Made by a program: the position numbers and the translations under genes. 50,364 nt of DNA. Source: Bacteroidales bacterium (GTDB taxonomy: Bacteria > Bacteroidota > Bacteroidia > Bacteroidales > FEN-979). Each line of letters begins with the position of its first letter. Positions within the stretch are counted from its first letter, which is position 1. Shown here one piece after another: positions 24,588 through 32,999 of the stretch. The DNA is taken from the NCBI GenBank assembly GCA_023231065.1, contig JALNWE010000019.1, forward strand, positions 1 to 50,364. Reading direction: 5' to 3'. The notes beneath the pieces were generated by a model, which ran no database searches, was not told where the DNA came from, and saw only the letters and a list, made by a program, of their open reading frames with translations.

Positions 24588-25091
24588 ATGCAGGATAACT
24601 GGAAATATATAGATCCTTTACCGGGAAACGGGGCCAACTCCTTTTTGAAACAGGAGCCGGCAGATGAAGAGGTTCATGATGGGATGGATACTTTCCCGGA
24701 GGAAGGGCCCATTAAACCGGTGAAAAAGGCCAGAAAAGGAAGGAAAGCCGTGAAAGAGTTTTTAGGCGGTGATTACCTCACCCGCGAATGGGTGATTGGC
24801 AACCTTCCATTTCTCCTTTATGTCACCATCCTGGCCATGATCTATATCGGCAACACTTACAATACAGAGAAGAAATTCAAGGATATTGAACGGACAAAAA
24901 ACGAGTTGAAGGAATTGCGGTATCAGTATATCACGACCAAAGCGGCCCTGATGTTCCGTGGCCGGCAATCGGAAATCTCCAAGGAAGCCTTGAAATACGG
25001 GTTGAAAGAAAGCATGTTACCCCCTTACAAGATCCTTTACTCCGGATCCACGATCAAGGCAAAACAGGAAACGACGGATGAAAGACATTAA
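24588..25091 (+). CDS. ftsL: FtsL-like cell division protein
   Basis: A 167-residue bitopic protein. An acidic and lysine-rich cytoplasmic part (about 1-65) is followed by one membrane helix (about 75-97, LPFLLYVTILAMIYIGN) and a periplasmic coiled coil (EKKFKDIERTKNELKELRYQYI). This architecture and its place between rsmH and ftsI identify it as the Bacteroidota FtsL-like protein. FtsL forms a complex with FtsB and FtsQ that activates FtsWI at the septum. Sequence conservation in this family is very weak, so the call depends on topology and position. It overlaps ftsI by 14 bases. Confidence 0.85.
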   Translation: MQDNWKYIDPLPGNGANSFLKQEPADEEVHDGMDTFPEEGPIKPVKKARKGRKAVKEFLGGDYLTREWVIGNLPFLLYVTILAMIYIGNTYNTEKKFKDIERTKNELKELRYQYITTKAALMFRGRQSEISKEALKYGLKESMLPPYKILYSGSTIKAKQETTDERH

Positions 25092-27225
25092 AAAAGACAT
25101 ACTGCTGCGTGTTTATCTTGTCTATCTGGGCGTATTGCTATTTGGGCTTTTCATAATTGCCCGTGTCATTATTATCCAACAGTTCGAAAAAAAGGAATAT
25201 TCAGAAATGGCCCTGAAACAGGAAATCTATCTGGAAGAGCTGGAGGCGATCAGGGGGAATATTTGTGCAGATGACGGTACCCTGTTGGCTGTGAGCATTC
25301 CAATTTTTGAAATTCGGATGGATGTGGTAACGGATTCCATTACCGATGCTGTTTTTAGAAAAAATGTCGATTCCCTGGCCATTTGTCTTTCCGGCCTTTT
25401 TAATGATAAATCATCAACTGAATATAAAGATATGCTGTGGGAAGCGCGCCGGAATAATGTCCGGTACCTGCTGATACAACGGGATGTTACATATCCTGAT
25501 CTGAACAAAATGAGAAAATTCCCCATCTTCAGGAGGGGGAAATATAAAGGCGGATTGATTGTGATCCCCCGTTATGAAAGGGAACTGCCCTATCAGTCGC
25601 TGGCACGCCGGATTGTCGGTTATGAAAGCGGGGAAGGGACTGAGAAGGTTTATGTGGGAATTGAGGGTTCTTTTACGAAAAATCTACAGGGGACCAATGG
25701 GCAAAGGTTGATGCGACGCATCGGAAATCAGGCCTGGATGCCGGTAGATCCAGAAAACCAGGTGGAACCTAAAAATGGGGACGACATCATCACTACTCTG
25801 GATGTGAATCTTCAAGATCTGGCAGAATCAGCGCTCAGAAGGGAATTGATCGCCGACAGCGCTGATCATGGCTGCGTAATCCTGATGGAGGTCAATACCG
25901 GGTACATACGGGCCATGGCCAACCTGGGAAGGACCAACGAAGGAACTTATGCAGAGATATTCAATTATGCCATCGGGGAAAGCCAGGAAACGGGTTCAAC
26001 GTTTAAACTGGCCTCTTTTCTTGTAGCGCTTGACGATGGAAAAATAAACCTGGAGACCCCGGTGAATTGTTCCGGCGGAGTAACAACCTACGCGGGCCGG
26101 AAGATGGAAGATTCCCATCATGGATTAGGAGTGATCAGCGCACGGCAGGTATTCGAGAAATCTTCAAACGTCGGAACATCCCGTATGATTTATTCTGCTT
26201 ACGCTGCCACCCCGCAGAAATTTATTGATGGTCTTTACCGGATCGGGATCAACCGCCCGTTAAAGCTACAGATTGCCGGCGAAGGCCGTCCTTATATAAA
26301 AAATACAAAAAGCAAATACTGGTCGGCTTTATCCCTTCCATGGATGTCGATCGGCTATGAGATTTCCCTGGCGCCCATTCATTTGCTGACGCTTTACAAT
26401 GCCGTTGCCAACAACGGAGCCATGATGAAGCCCCTCCTTGTCCGCGAAATCCGCAGGAATGGCAGGGTTATCCAGAAAATCCGCCCGGTGACAATCAATC
26501 CTCAAATCGTTTCACCGGCTGCCATCAGAAATGCCCAGGCTTTGCTCCTTGGCGTTGTGGAAGAAGGGACAGGCGCCAGCATCAAATCGCCTCATTATAA
26601 AATCGCAGGGAAGACCGGTACCGCCCAGATCGCGGCCAATAATAAGGGATACAGACAAGGGACCAGACAGGTGCAATACAAGGGAACATTTGTCGGCTAT
26701 TTCCCGGCCGACAATCCCAAGTATTCATGCATCGTAGTTATCAACAACCCGAAAAAAGGGAAATATTACGGCGGAGCGGTTGCGGCGCCCGTGTTTAAGG
26801 AATTATCGGATAAGCTGTACGCCATCAGGCCCGACATTATAATACCCCTCCCCCGTGATACCGTGGATAATCCTTTTCCACTGGTTCATCCAGGGGAATC
26901 CAGGGAGCTATCAGAAGCTTTTGCATCGCTTGGGATGAAATCGCAGACGATTGCCGGTCAGTCCTTTTGGGGAAAACCTGAAATCTCTCATGATAAAATA
27001 ATAATATCCCAGCAGGTTTTTACTCCAGGTATTATGCCCGATGTGACCGGAATGGGATTGAAAGATGCTTTGTTCGTACTTGAGCGACAAGGACTGAATG
27101 TACTGATCAACGGAAAAGGCGCCGTAGTAAAACAATCACTTGCACCCGGATCACTCATCCGGAAAGGGATGCCAGTTGTGATCGATCTCCGGTTAACACA
27201 ATATAAACTAAAAATAGAAGCCTGA
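25078..27225 (+). CDS. ftsI: Penicillin-binding protein / septal transpeptidase FtsI with PASTA domain
   Basis: A 715-residue class B penicillin-binding protein. One N-terminal membrane helix (about 9-30), a dimerisation domain (about 50-220), and a transpeptidase domain with the catalytic STFK at 307-310, SSN at 362-364, and KTGT at 512-515. A C-terminal PASTA domain (about 650-710, PDVTGMGLKDALFVLERQG, then APGSLIRKG) follows, usual for Bacteroidota FtsI. It cross-links septal peptidoglycan together with FtsW, encoded downstream. All three active-site motifs are intact. Its stop overlaps the murE start (TGATG). Confidence 0.95.
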   Translation: MKDIKKDILLRVYLVYLGVLLFGLFIIARVIIIQQFEKKEYSEMALKQEIYLEELEAIRGNICADDGTLLAVSIPIFEIRMDVVTDSITDAVFRKNVDSLAICLSGLFNDKSSTEYKDMLWEARRNNVRYLLIQRDVTYPDLNKMRKFPIFRRGKYKGGLIVIPRYERELPYQSLARRIVGYESGEGTEKVYVGIEGSFTKNLQGTNGQRLMRRIGNQAWMPVDPENQVEPKNGDDIITTLDVNLQDLAESALRRELIADSADHGCVILMEVNTGYIRAMANLGRTNEGTYAEIFNYAIGESQETGSTFKLASFLVALDDGKINLETPVNCSGGVTTYAGRKMEDSHHGLGVISARQVFEKSSNVGTSRMIYSAYAATPQKFIDGLYRIGINRPLKLQIAGEGRPYIKNTKSKYWSALSLPWMSIGYEISLAPIHLLTLYNAVANNGAMMKPLLVREIRRNGRVIQKIRPVTINPQIVSPAAIRNAQALLLGVVEEGTGASIKSPHYKIAGKTGTAQIAANNKGYRQGTRQVQYKGTFVGYFPADNPKYSCIVVINNPKKGKYYGGAVAAPVFKELSDKLYAIRPDIIIPLPRDTVDNPFPLVHPGESRELSEAFASLGMKSQTIAGQSFWGKPEISHDKIIISQQVFTPGIMPDVTGMGLKDALFVLERQGLNVLINGKGAVVKQSLAPGSLIRKGMPVVIDLRLTQYKLKIEA

Positions 27226-28694
27226 TGCAACTTACAGATATCATTGGCGATTTGACAGTTCTTGAGTTCCTGGGAAGTAAATCCCTTGAAGTCAGCGGAT
27301 TGGTATTTGATTCACGCCAGGTTGTTCCGGGAAATCTTTTTGTTGCGGTTCGGGGGACCACTGCCGATGGTCATAATTTCATCGAAGCCGCGGTTTCCAA
27401 TGGCGCAATTGGCATTGTATGTGAGGATTTGCCACCGGTTTGCCAGGATGGGGCCTCATATATCCGGGTATTAAATTCCGGAATCGCATTGGGGATAATG
27501 GCTTCCCATTATTTTGGGAATCCTTCACAGAACCTGGCATTGGTCGGTGTGACCGGGACCAATGGCAAAACCACTACGGCAACGCTGTTGCACCGGTTGT
27601 TCCGTGAGCTGGGATATGGTTGCGGACTTATTTCGACCATTGTCAATAAAATCGATGAGACGGATTATCCTTCAACCCATACGACCCCGGATCCCGTTAA
27701 GCTGAATGAGATGATGGCCAAGATGGTAAAGGCTGGGTGCAGCTACTGCTTTATGGAAGTATCGTCGCATGCCATTGATCAACACCGGATTGCAGGTTTA
27801 ACTTTTCAGGGGGGGATTTTTACCAATCTGACCCATGACCATCTTGATTATCACAAAACTTTTGACGCATACCTGAAGGCAAAAAAAACTTTCTTCGACA
27901 ACCTGCCATCCGGATCATTTGCCCTCATCAACAAGGATGATAAAAACGGCGCCATGATGCTGCAAAACACGCATGCATCCAAGTATTCGTACGGTATCCG
28001 CGGGATGGCTGATTTTCATTGCAGGGTTCTCGGGAACCAGGTACATGGCCTTCATCTTAGCTTTGACGGCGTTGAAGTTTGGTGCCAGCTGATTGGATTA
28101 TTCAATGCCTATAATTTACTCGCTGTTTATGCCTCTGCCATGCTGCTTGGGCAGGACAAAACACGGGTCCTTACCGCTTTGAGCAAGATGGAGCCTGTTG
28201 CGGGCCGGTTCAACTCCCTAAGGTCGTGTAACGGAATTACAGCGATCGTCGATTACGCACATACACCCGATGCTTTGCAAAATGTACTGGAAACCATCAA
28301 CACCATCCGGGGTCATAACGAGCAACTGATCACGGTTGTAGGCGCAGGTGGGAACAGGGATGTAACCAAACGTCCGGTCATGGCTTCCATCGCCTGCAGG
28401 CTCAGCGACCGCGTGATCCTGACTTCAGATAATCCCCGCTTTGAAGAACCGGAGGCAATTCTGGACGATATGCAAAAAGGAGTCGGTATACAAGAGAAGA
28501 AGAAAGTCCTGACCATTGTCAACCGGTTGGAAGCCATCAAAACTGCTTGTGCCTTGGCAAAACCAGGTGATATTATTCTGGTAGCCGGTAAAGGCCATGA
28601 AAATTACCAGGATATCAAGGGGACAAAATATCATTTTGATGACAAAGAAATACTGAAGGAAATTTTCGGACAGGATAACAGGATAAAACCGTAG
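27225..28694 (+). CDS. murE: UDP-MurNAc-L-Ala-D-Glu:meso-diaminopimelate ligase MurE
   Basis: A 489-residue Mur ligase with all three domains: an N-terminal UDP-binding domain (VFDSRQVVPGNLFVAVRG), central ATPase domain with GTNGKTTT (Lys115), HTTPDP and MEVSSHAID, and a C-terminal domain with AIVDYAHTPDAL and the DNPR motif at 402-405, which indicates meso-diaminopimelate rather than lysine as the added amino acid. It performs the third amino-acid addition of the cytoplasmic peptidoglycan precursor. Length and motifs are normal, in contrast to the MurD remnant two genes downstream. Cotranslated with ftsI by overlap. Confidence 0.97.
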   Translation: MQLTDIIGDLTVLEFLGSKSLEVSGLVFDSRQVVPGNLFVAVRGTTADGHNFIEAAVSNGAIGIVCEDLPPVCQDGASYIRVLNSGIALGIMASHYFGNPSQNLALVGVTGTNGKTTTATLLHRLFRELGYGCGLISTIVNKIDETDYPSTHTTPDPVKLNEMMAKMVKAGCSYCFMEVSSHAIDQHRIAGLTFQGGIFTNLTHDHLDYHKTFDAYLKAKKTFFDNLPSGSFALINKDDKNGAMMLQNTHASKYSYGIRGMADFHCRVLGNQVHGLHLSFDGVEVWCQLIGLFNAYNLLAVYASAMLLGQDKTRVLTALSKMEPVAGRFNSLRSCNGITAIVDYAHTPDALQNVLETINTIRGHNEQLITVVGAGGNRDVTKRPVMASIACRLSDRVILTSDNPRFEEPEAILDDMQKGVGIQEKKKVLTIVNRLEAIKTACALAKPGDIILVAGKGHENYQDIKGTKYHFDDKEILKEIFGQDNRIKP

Positions 28695-28697
28695 CTT

Positions 28698-29960
28698 ATG
28701 TTATACTATTTATTCATATGGTTGGATAAAGCCATGAATTTTCCTGGTGCGGGGGTATTCCAATATATCTCTTTCAGGGCTGCGGCTGCCCTGATTACCT
28801 CCCTGTTCATCACCATGATCATCGGAAAACGGATGATCAATTTCCTGCATAAAAAACAGGTTGGTGAAACGGTCAGGGATTTGGGATTAGAGGGTCAGAC
28901 CCAAAAACAAGGCACCCCCACCATGGGAGGCCTGATCATCCTGGCGGCGATCTTAGTCCCCACCCTGTTATTTGCCAAACTACACAATATTTATATCATC
29001 CTGGTTTTAATCGCGACCATCTGGTTGGGCCTGATCGGGTTCCTGGATGATTATATCAAGGTCTTTAAAAAGGATAAAAAAGGGTTACCGGGAAAGCTAA
29101 AGATATTAGGTCAGATCGGCATTGGATTGATTGTCGGTTTTACAATGTATTTCAATGACAGCATTGTGATCCGGGAACGGATCCATCCTTCTGCTTACGT
29201 TCCGGCTACGGATGTTTTCAATGTGGAAGGCGGAGCCGCAGCCCAGGATAAAGGCAGGATCTTCTCAAGGACTTCCGTCAAGTCAACTAAAACGACCATC
29301 CCTTTTGTCAAGAACAATGAACTTGATTACAGCAAACTGATTTCCTGGATTGGAAAGGGCGCTAAACATTGGACCTGGTTGATTTTTGTTCCCATCGTGA
29401 TCTTTATCATTATCGCGGTATCCAATGGGGCCAATCTGACTGATGGTCTGGATGGACTTGCCACGGGGACTTCTGCGATTGTTGGCCTGACCTTAGGGAT
29501 ATTCGCCTATGTTTCAGGCAATATTGTCTTTGCAAATTACCTGAATATCATGTACATACCGAACACCGGTGAATTGGCGATCTACATTTCGGCGTTTATC
29601 GGCGCCTGCATCGGATTTTTGTGGTATAACTCTTATCCGGCGCAGGTTTTCATGGGTGATACGGGCAGTCTGGCTTTGGGCGGGATCATTGCCGTTTTTG
29701 CCATCATGATCCGGAAGGAGATCCTGATCCCCATATTTTGCGGGGTTTTTTTAGCCGAAAACCTTTCGGTCGTCATGCAGGTAGCGTGGTTTAAATATAC
29801 CCGGAAAAAATTCGGTGTTGGAAGGAGAATATTTAAGATGGCGCCCCTGCATCATCATTATCAGATGCTGGGTTACCATGAATCAAAAATCGTACTCCGG
29901 TTTTTCATTGTAAGCATCATGTTAGCTGTTTTATCGGTTGTAACACTTAAACTAAGATAA
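28698..29960 (+). CDS. mraY: Phospho-MurNAc-pentapeptide transferase MraY
   Basis: A 420-residue polytopic enzyme that makes lipid I from UDP-MurNAc-pentapeptide and undecaprenyl phosphate. Seen are the family motifs GTPTMGG, FLDDYIKVFKKDKKGLPGK with the metal-binding DD pair, NLTDGLDGLATG, NSYPAQVFMGDTGSLALGG, and the C-terminal PLHHHYQMLG. About ten membrane segments are visible. Bacteroidota MraY proteins are longer than the E. coli one (360 residues) because of a loop of the kind seen here (about residues 155-215). Only five bases separate its stop from the MurD remnant. Confidence 0.97.
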   Translation: MLYYLFIWLDKAMNFPGAGVFQYISFRAAAALITSLFITMIIGKRMINFLHKKQVGETVRDLGLEGQTQKQGTPTMGGLIILAAILVPTLLFAKLHNIYIILVLIATIWLGLIGFLDDYIKVFKKDKKGLPGKLKILGQIGIGLIVGFTMYFNDSIVIRERIHPSAYVPATDVFNVEGGAAAQDKGRIFSRTSVKSTKTTIPFVKNNELDYSKLISWIGKGAKHWTWLIFVPIVIFIIIAVSNGANLTDGLDGLATGTSAIVGLTLGIFAYVSGNIVFANYLNIMYIPNTGELAIYISAFIGACIGFLWYNSYPAQVFMGDTGSLALGGIIAVFAIMIRKEILIPIFCGVFLAENLSVVMQVAWFKYTRKKFGVGRRIFKMAPLHHHYQMLGYHESKIVLRFFIVSIMLAVLSVVTLKLR

Positions 29961-29965
29961 GTACC

Positions 29966-30514
29966 ATGACATTAGAAGCATTATCAAAACAAGGTCATCC
30001 GACAGTATTTAATTCTTTGGTTGCCTCAATTGGGCCGAAGATCAGGGATATCAGGAAGGAATTCATAAAGGAAAGTTTTTCGGGGTTCCAACTCCCCGAA
30101 CACCGTCTTGAGACAGTCGCTGTAATTCATGGCATAGAATTTATCAATGATTCCCGGTCGTCGAATATCAACGCTGCCTGGTATGCTTTGGAAAGTCTAT
30201 CCCGTCCGGTTATCTGGATTGTCGGGGGCGTTGAAAACGGGAATGATTATTCCATTGTCCGGTACCTGGTCCGGCATTTTGTAAAAGGGATGGTATGTTT
30301 AGGAATCGATAACAGTCGTATCCACGATGCCTTTGATGGGATGGGAATACCCATGGTCGATGTCCTCACCATGAGCGAAGCAGTTGAGACGGCTTATTAT
30401 ATGGGTGAACGCAACGATACGGTCCTGCTTTCACCGGCATGTGCCAGTTTTGATCTGTTTGAAAATTTTGAAGAAAGGGGTCAGGCGTTTCGTGAAGCGG
30501 TAAAGAATTTGTAA
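29966..30514 (+). CDS. MurD C-terminal remnant (lacks N-terminal and most of ATP-binding domain)
   Basis: A 182-residue protein in the murD position. It aligns without a gap to E. coli MurD from about residue 256 onward over its first 66 residues: EHRLETV with the Arg302 equivalent (R47), FINDS with the Asp317 equivalent (D62), then GGVENGNDYS, LLSPACASFDLFENFEERG near the end (S161, F168). The UDP-MurNAc-L-Ala binding domain and the ATP P-loop (GxNGKST) are missing. Positions that normally contact ligands differ: HN of the GxHNxxN motif is PT (residues 12-13), the SKATN lysine and threonine are R64 and S66. MurD adds D-Glu, so this product alone should not be an active ligase. The ORF is intact. 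Residue numbers for E. coli are from memory. Confidence 0.88.
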   Translation: MTLEALSKQGHPTVFNSLVASIGPKIRDIRKEFIKESFSGFQLPEHRLETVAVIHGIEFINDSRSSNINAAWYALESLSRPVIWIVGGVENGNDYSIVRYLVRHFVKGMVCLGIDNSRIHDAFDGMGIPMVDVLTMSEAVETAYYMGERNDTVLLSPACASFDLFENFEERGQAFREAVKNL

Positions 30515-30525
30515 GTTATTCCATC

Positions 30526-31737
30526 ATGCGAAATTTTTTCAGGGATATTAAGGGGGATAAAGTGATCTGGATCGTTGTGGTGATCTTGTGTATCTTCTCG
30601 TTGTTAGCGGTTTACAGCAGCACAGGAACGTTAGCATACAAAAAGCAGCATGGGAATACCGAATACTACCTGATCAAACATTTTCTCATCCTTGGATTCG
30701 GGCTTGCCCTGATGTATATCACCCACCTTATCAAATATACCTACTATTCCCGGATCTCGCAGATCGGTTTGTTCCTTACCATCCCCTTGTTGCTTATTAC
30801 GCTTGTTTCAGGGACCAATCTGAATGAAGCAAACCGCTGGTTGACTGTTCCTATTGTGAACCTAACTTTCCAGAGCTCAGATGTGGCAAAGCTGTTTCTG
30901 ATCATGTACCTGGCAAGGGTACTGAGCAAAAAGCAGGAAATGGTCAAGGATTTCCGTAAGGGGTTTCTTCCGGTTATCATTCCGGTTATCGTTGTTACCC
31001 TCCTGATCCTCCCTGCCAATTTTTCCACGGCAGCTATTTTGTTTGTTACCTGTCTGGTGATCATGTTCATCGGCCGGATCAGCATGAAATACATGATGAC
31101 GCTGATCGGATTGGGTATTGTCGGGATTGTCCTGATATTTGCCTTGTCGAAAACTTTTCCTGTATTATTTCCCCGCGGGACCACGTGGGTTGCCCGTGTG
31201 GATCATTTTATCAACAAAGAGCAAGCCGATCCCGATGCCACTTACCAGGTTGATCAGGCTAAGATTGCTATAGTTTCAGGAGGGCTTCTTGGAAAATCTC
31301 CCGGAAAAAGCACCCAGCGTAATTTTTTACCGCATCCTTATTCCGATTTTATTTTTGCCATCATCATTGAAGAATATGGGTTGATCGGGGGTATTTTTCT
31401 TTTACTGCTCTATCTTATTCTTTTTTACCGGGTTATACGGATTGCCCATAAAAGTCAGGGAAATTTTGGTTCCCTGCTGGCCATCGGTATCGGGTTCAGC
31501 CTTGTGTTTCAAGCGCTTATCAACATGGCTGTAGCAGTTAATCTTTTCCCAGTTACAGGTCAAACCTTGCCGTTGGTCAGTATGGGAGGCACCTCTATCT
31601 GGTTTACCTGTATTTCACTCGGTATCATCCTGAGCGTAAGCCGAAGAACAGAGATGGAAACAAAGAACGGGACGGAAGTGGAGATCCTTCATGAACCGGT
31701 TTTAGGTATGGACCCTCAAACAACTCCTGTAACATGA
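30526..31737 (+). CDS. ftsW: Peptidoglycan glycosyltransferase FtsW
   Basis: A 403-residue SEDS-family protein with about ten membrane helices. Signatures: LLAVYSSTGTLAY at the first helix, EANRWLTVPIVNLTFQSSDVAKLFLI (the family motif for RWL and QPSE), the extracellular loop with YQVDQAKIAIVSGGLLGKSPGKS, LPHPYSDFIFAIIIEEYG containing the conserved SDFIFA and E, and QTLPLVSMGGTS near the end. FtsW polymerises lipid II at the division site with FtsI as partner. It overlaps murG by 4 bases (ATGA). Sequence conservation is good throughout. Confidence 0.95.
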   Translation: MRNFFRDIKGDKVIWIVVVILCIFSLLAVYSSTGTLAYKKQHGNTEYYLIKHFLILGFGLALMYITHLIKYTYYSRISQIGLFLTIPLLLITLVSGTNLNEANRWLTVPIVNLTFQSSDVAKLFLIMYLARVLSKKQEMVKDFRKGFLPVIIPVIVVTLLILPANFSTAAILFVTCLVIMFIGRISMKYMMTLIGLGIVGIVLIFALSKTFPVLFPRGTTWVARVDHFINKEQADPDATYQVDQAKIAIVSGGLLGKSPGKSTQRNFLPHPYSDFIFAIIIEEYGLIGGIFLLLLYLILFYRVIRIAHKSQGNFGSLLAIGIGFSLVFQALINMAVAVNLFPVTGQTLPLVSMGGTSIWFTCISLGIILSVSRRTEMETKNGTEVEILHEPVLGMDPQTTPVT

Positions 31738-32999
31738 CAAAGATCATCATCAGCGGTGGTGGCACAGGAGGGCATATTTTCCCGGCAATAGCCATTGCCA
31801 ACGCGTTAAAAGCGAAGGTAAAGGAAGCAGACATTCTCTTCATCGGCGCCAAAGGCAGGATGGAAATGGAAAAAGTCCCGGCAGCAGGATATCGCATCGT
31901 AGGTCTGACTGTCAGCGGTTTTCAGCGCAGAATGACCTGGAAAAACCTCACATTCCCATTCAAGCTTTTGGTCAGCATGATGAAAGCCCGCGCTGTCATC
32001 CGATCTTTTAAACCTGATGTGGTAATTGGAGTGGGAGGTTATGCCAGTGGCCCGACTTTGCGGATCGCCACCAATATGGGTATTCCTTGTCTCATCCAGG
32101 AACAAAATTCCTACCCCGGAGTAACCAACCGTTTGTTAGGCAATAAAGTCAGGAAGATCTGTGTGGCTTATGCCGGAATGGAGAAATATTTTCCAAAGGA
32201 GAAACTCATCCTGACGGGCAATCCCATTCGCCAGGATTTGGTAAACCTGACCGGAAAGGGGAAAGGGGCCCAGGAATTTTTCGGCCTCAGGGAAGGGGTT
32301 CAAGTAGTTCTTGTGATAGGTGGAAGCCTGGGCGCCGGGACGATCAACCAAGCTGTGCTGGAATTTGTCAGAAGTTGTTCAGAAGGGGCAACCGATGAAT
32401 TAAAAATACAGATCCTCTGGCAAACAGGCAAATATTACTACAAATCGGTTCTGGCACAGTTGCAGGAAGCAGGATATAGATCGCGGATCATGGATGACAG
32501 AGAGCGGATCACGGATCATGGAAGTTGGATGCGGGAAATGGGACCCGGAATACCCTTAATTGTCCAGCCTTTTATCGACCGGATGGATCTGGCTTATGCC
32601 GTGGCCGATCTGATCATCTCCCGGGCAGGGGCTATTGCTATTTCGGAGTTGTGCGTGGTTGCCAAACCGGTCATACTTATTCCTTCGCCGAATGTTGCAG
32701 AAGATCATCAGACTAAAAACGCTAAAGCCTTGGCAGAAAGAGATGCAGCGCTCCTGATCAGGGACCATGAAGCCATTGAAAAGTTAGGGATTAAAATCGC
32801 TGAAGTAATACAAAACCAAACCCTTCAGGCCAATCTGAAAAAAAATATAGCGCTGTTGGGCATCTCCAATGCTGCTGAAAAGATAGCTGACGAATCGCTG
32901 AAACTGATTCCGGAAAACCCCAGGATATCTCCGGAACATGAAAACCGGCATCTGGTACCGGATCCTGATAATCCAACCGTAAAAGAAGACCATGATTGA
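31734..32999 (+). CDS. murG: UDP-GlcNAc:lipid I GlcNAc transferase MurG, with repeat-encoded insertion
   Basis: A 421-residue GT-B enzyme forming lipid II. Family motifs are intact: SGGGTGGHIFPAIAIA, GVGGYASGPTLRIA, EQNSYPGVTNRLL, GGSLGAGTINQAV, then ISRAGAIAISEL and PSPNVAEDHQTKNAKAL. Typical MurG has about 360 residues. Two additions explain the length: residues about 249-272 (YRSRIMDDRERITDHGS...) are encoded by a GATCATG heptamer array, and the C-terminal tail after about residue 395 is low-complexity. The insertion lies just before PLIVQPFIDRMDLAYAVADL, in a surface region of the C-domain, so activity is probably kept. Stop overlaps the murC start. Confidence 0.95.
   Translation: MTKIIISGGGTGGHIFPAIAIANALKAKVKEADILFIGAKGRMEMEKVPAAGYRIVGLTVSGFQRRMTWKNLTFPFKLLVSMMKARAVIRSFKPDVVIGVGGYASGPTLRIATNMGIPCLIQEQNSYPGVTNRLLGNKVRKICVAYAGMEKYFPKEKLILTGNPIRQDLVNLTGKGKGAQEFFGLREGVQVVLVIGGSLGAGTINQAVLEFVRSCSEGATDELKIQILWQTGKYYYKSVLAQLQEAGYRSRIMDDRERITDHGSWMREMGPGIPLIVQPFIDRMDLAYAVADLIISRAGAIAISELCVVAKPVILIPSPNVAEDHQTKNAKALAERDAALLIRDHEAIEKLGIKIAEVIQNQTLQANLKKNIALLGISNAAEKIADESLKLIPENPRISPEHENRHLVPDPDNPTVKEDHD
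32479..32548. repeat. Heptamer array, GATCATG/GATCGCG type, inside murG
   Basis: Ten consecutive units, all beginning GA: GATCGCG, GATCATG, GATGACA, GAGAGCG, GATCACG, GATCATG, GAAGTTG, GATGCGG, GAAATGG, GACCCGG. The last four are progressively diverged. It is the longest array in the window and lies within an essential gene. Confidence 0.88.

Noticed and set aside
29961..29965. Possibility that the missing MurD domains are hidden by a frameshift between mraY and the fragment
   Set aside because: Only five bases separate the mraY stop from the fragment's ATG, so there is no room for about 255 residues in any frame; mraY itself has its complete C-terminus.
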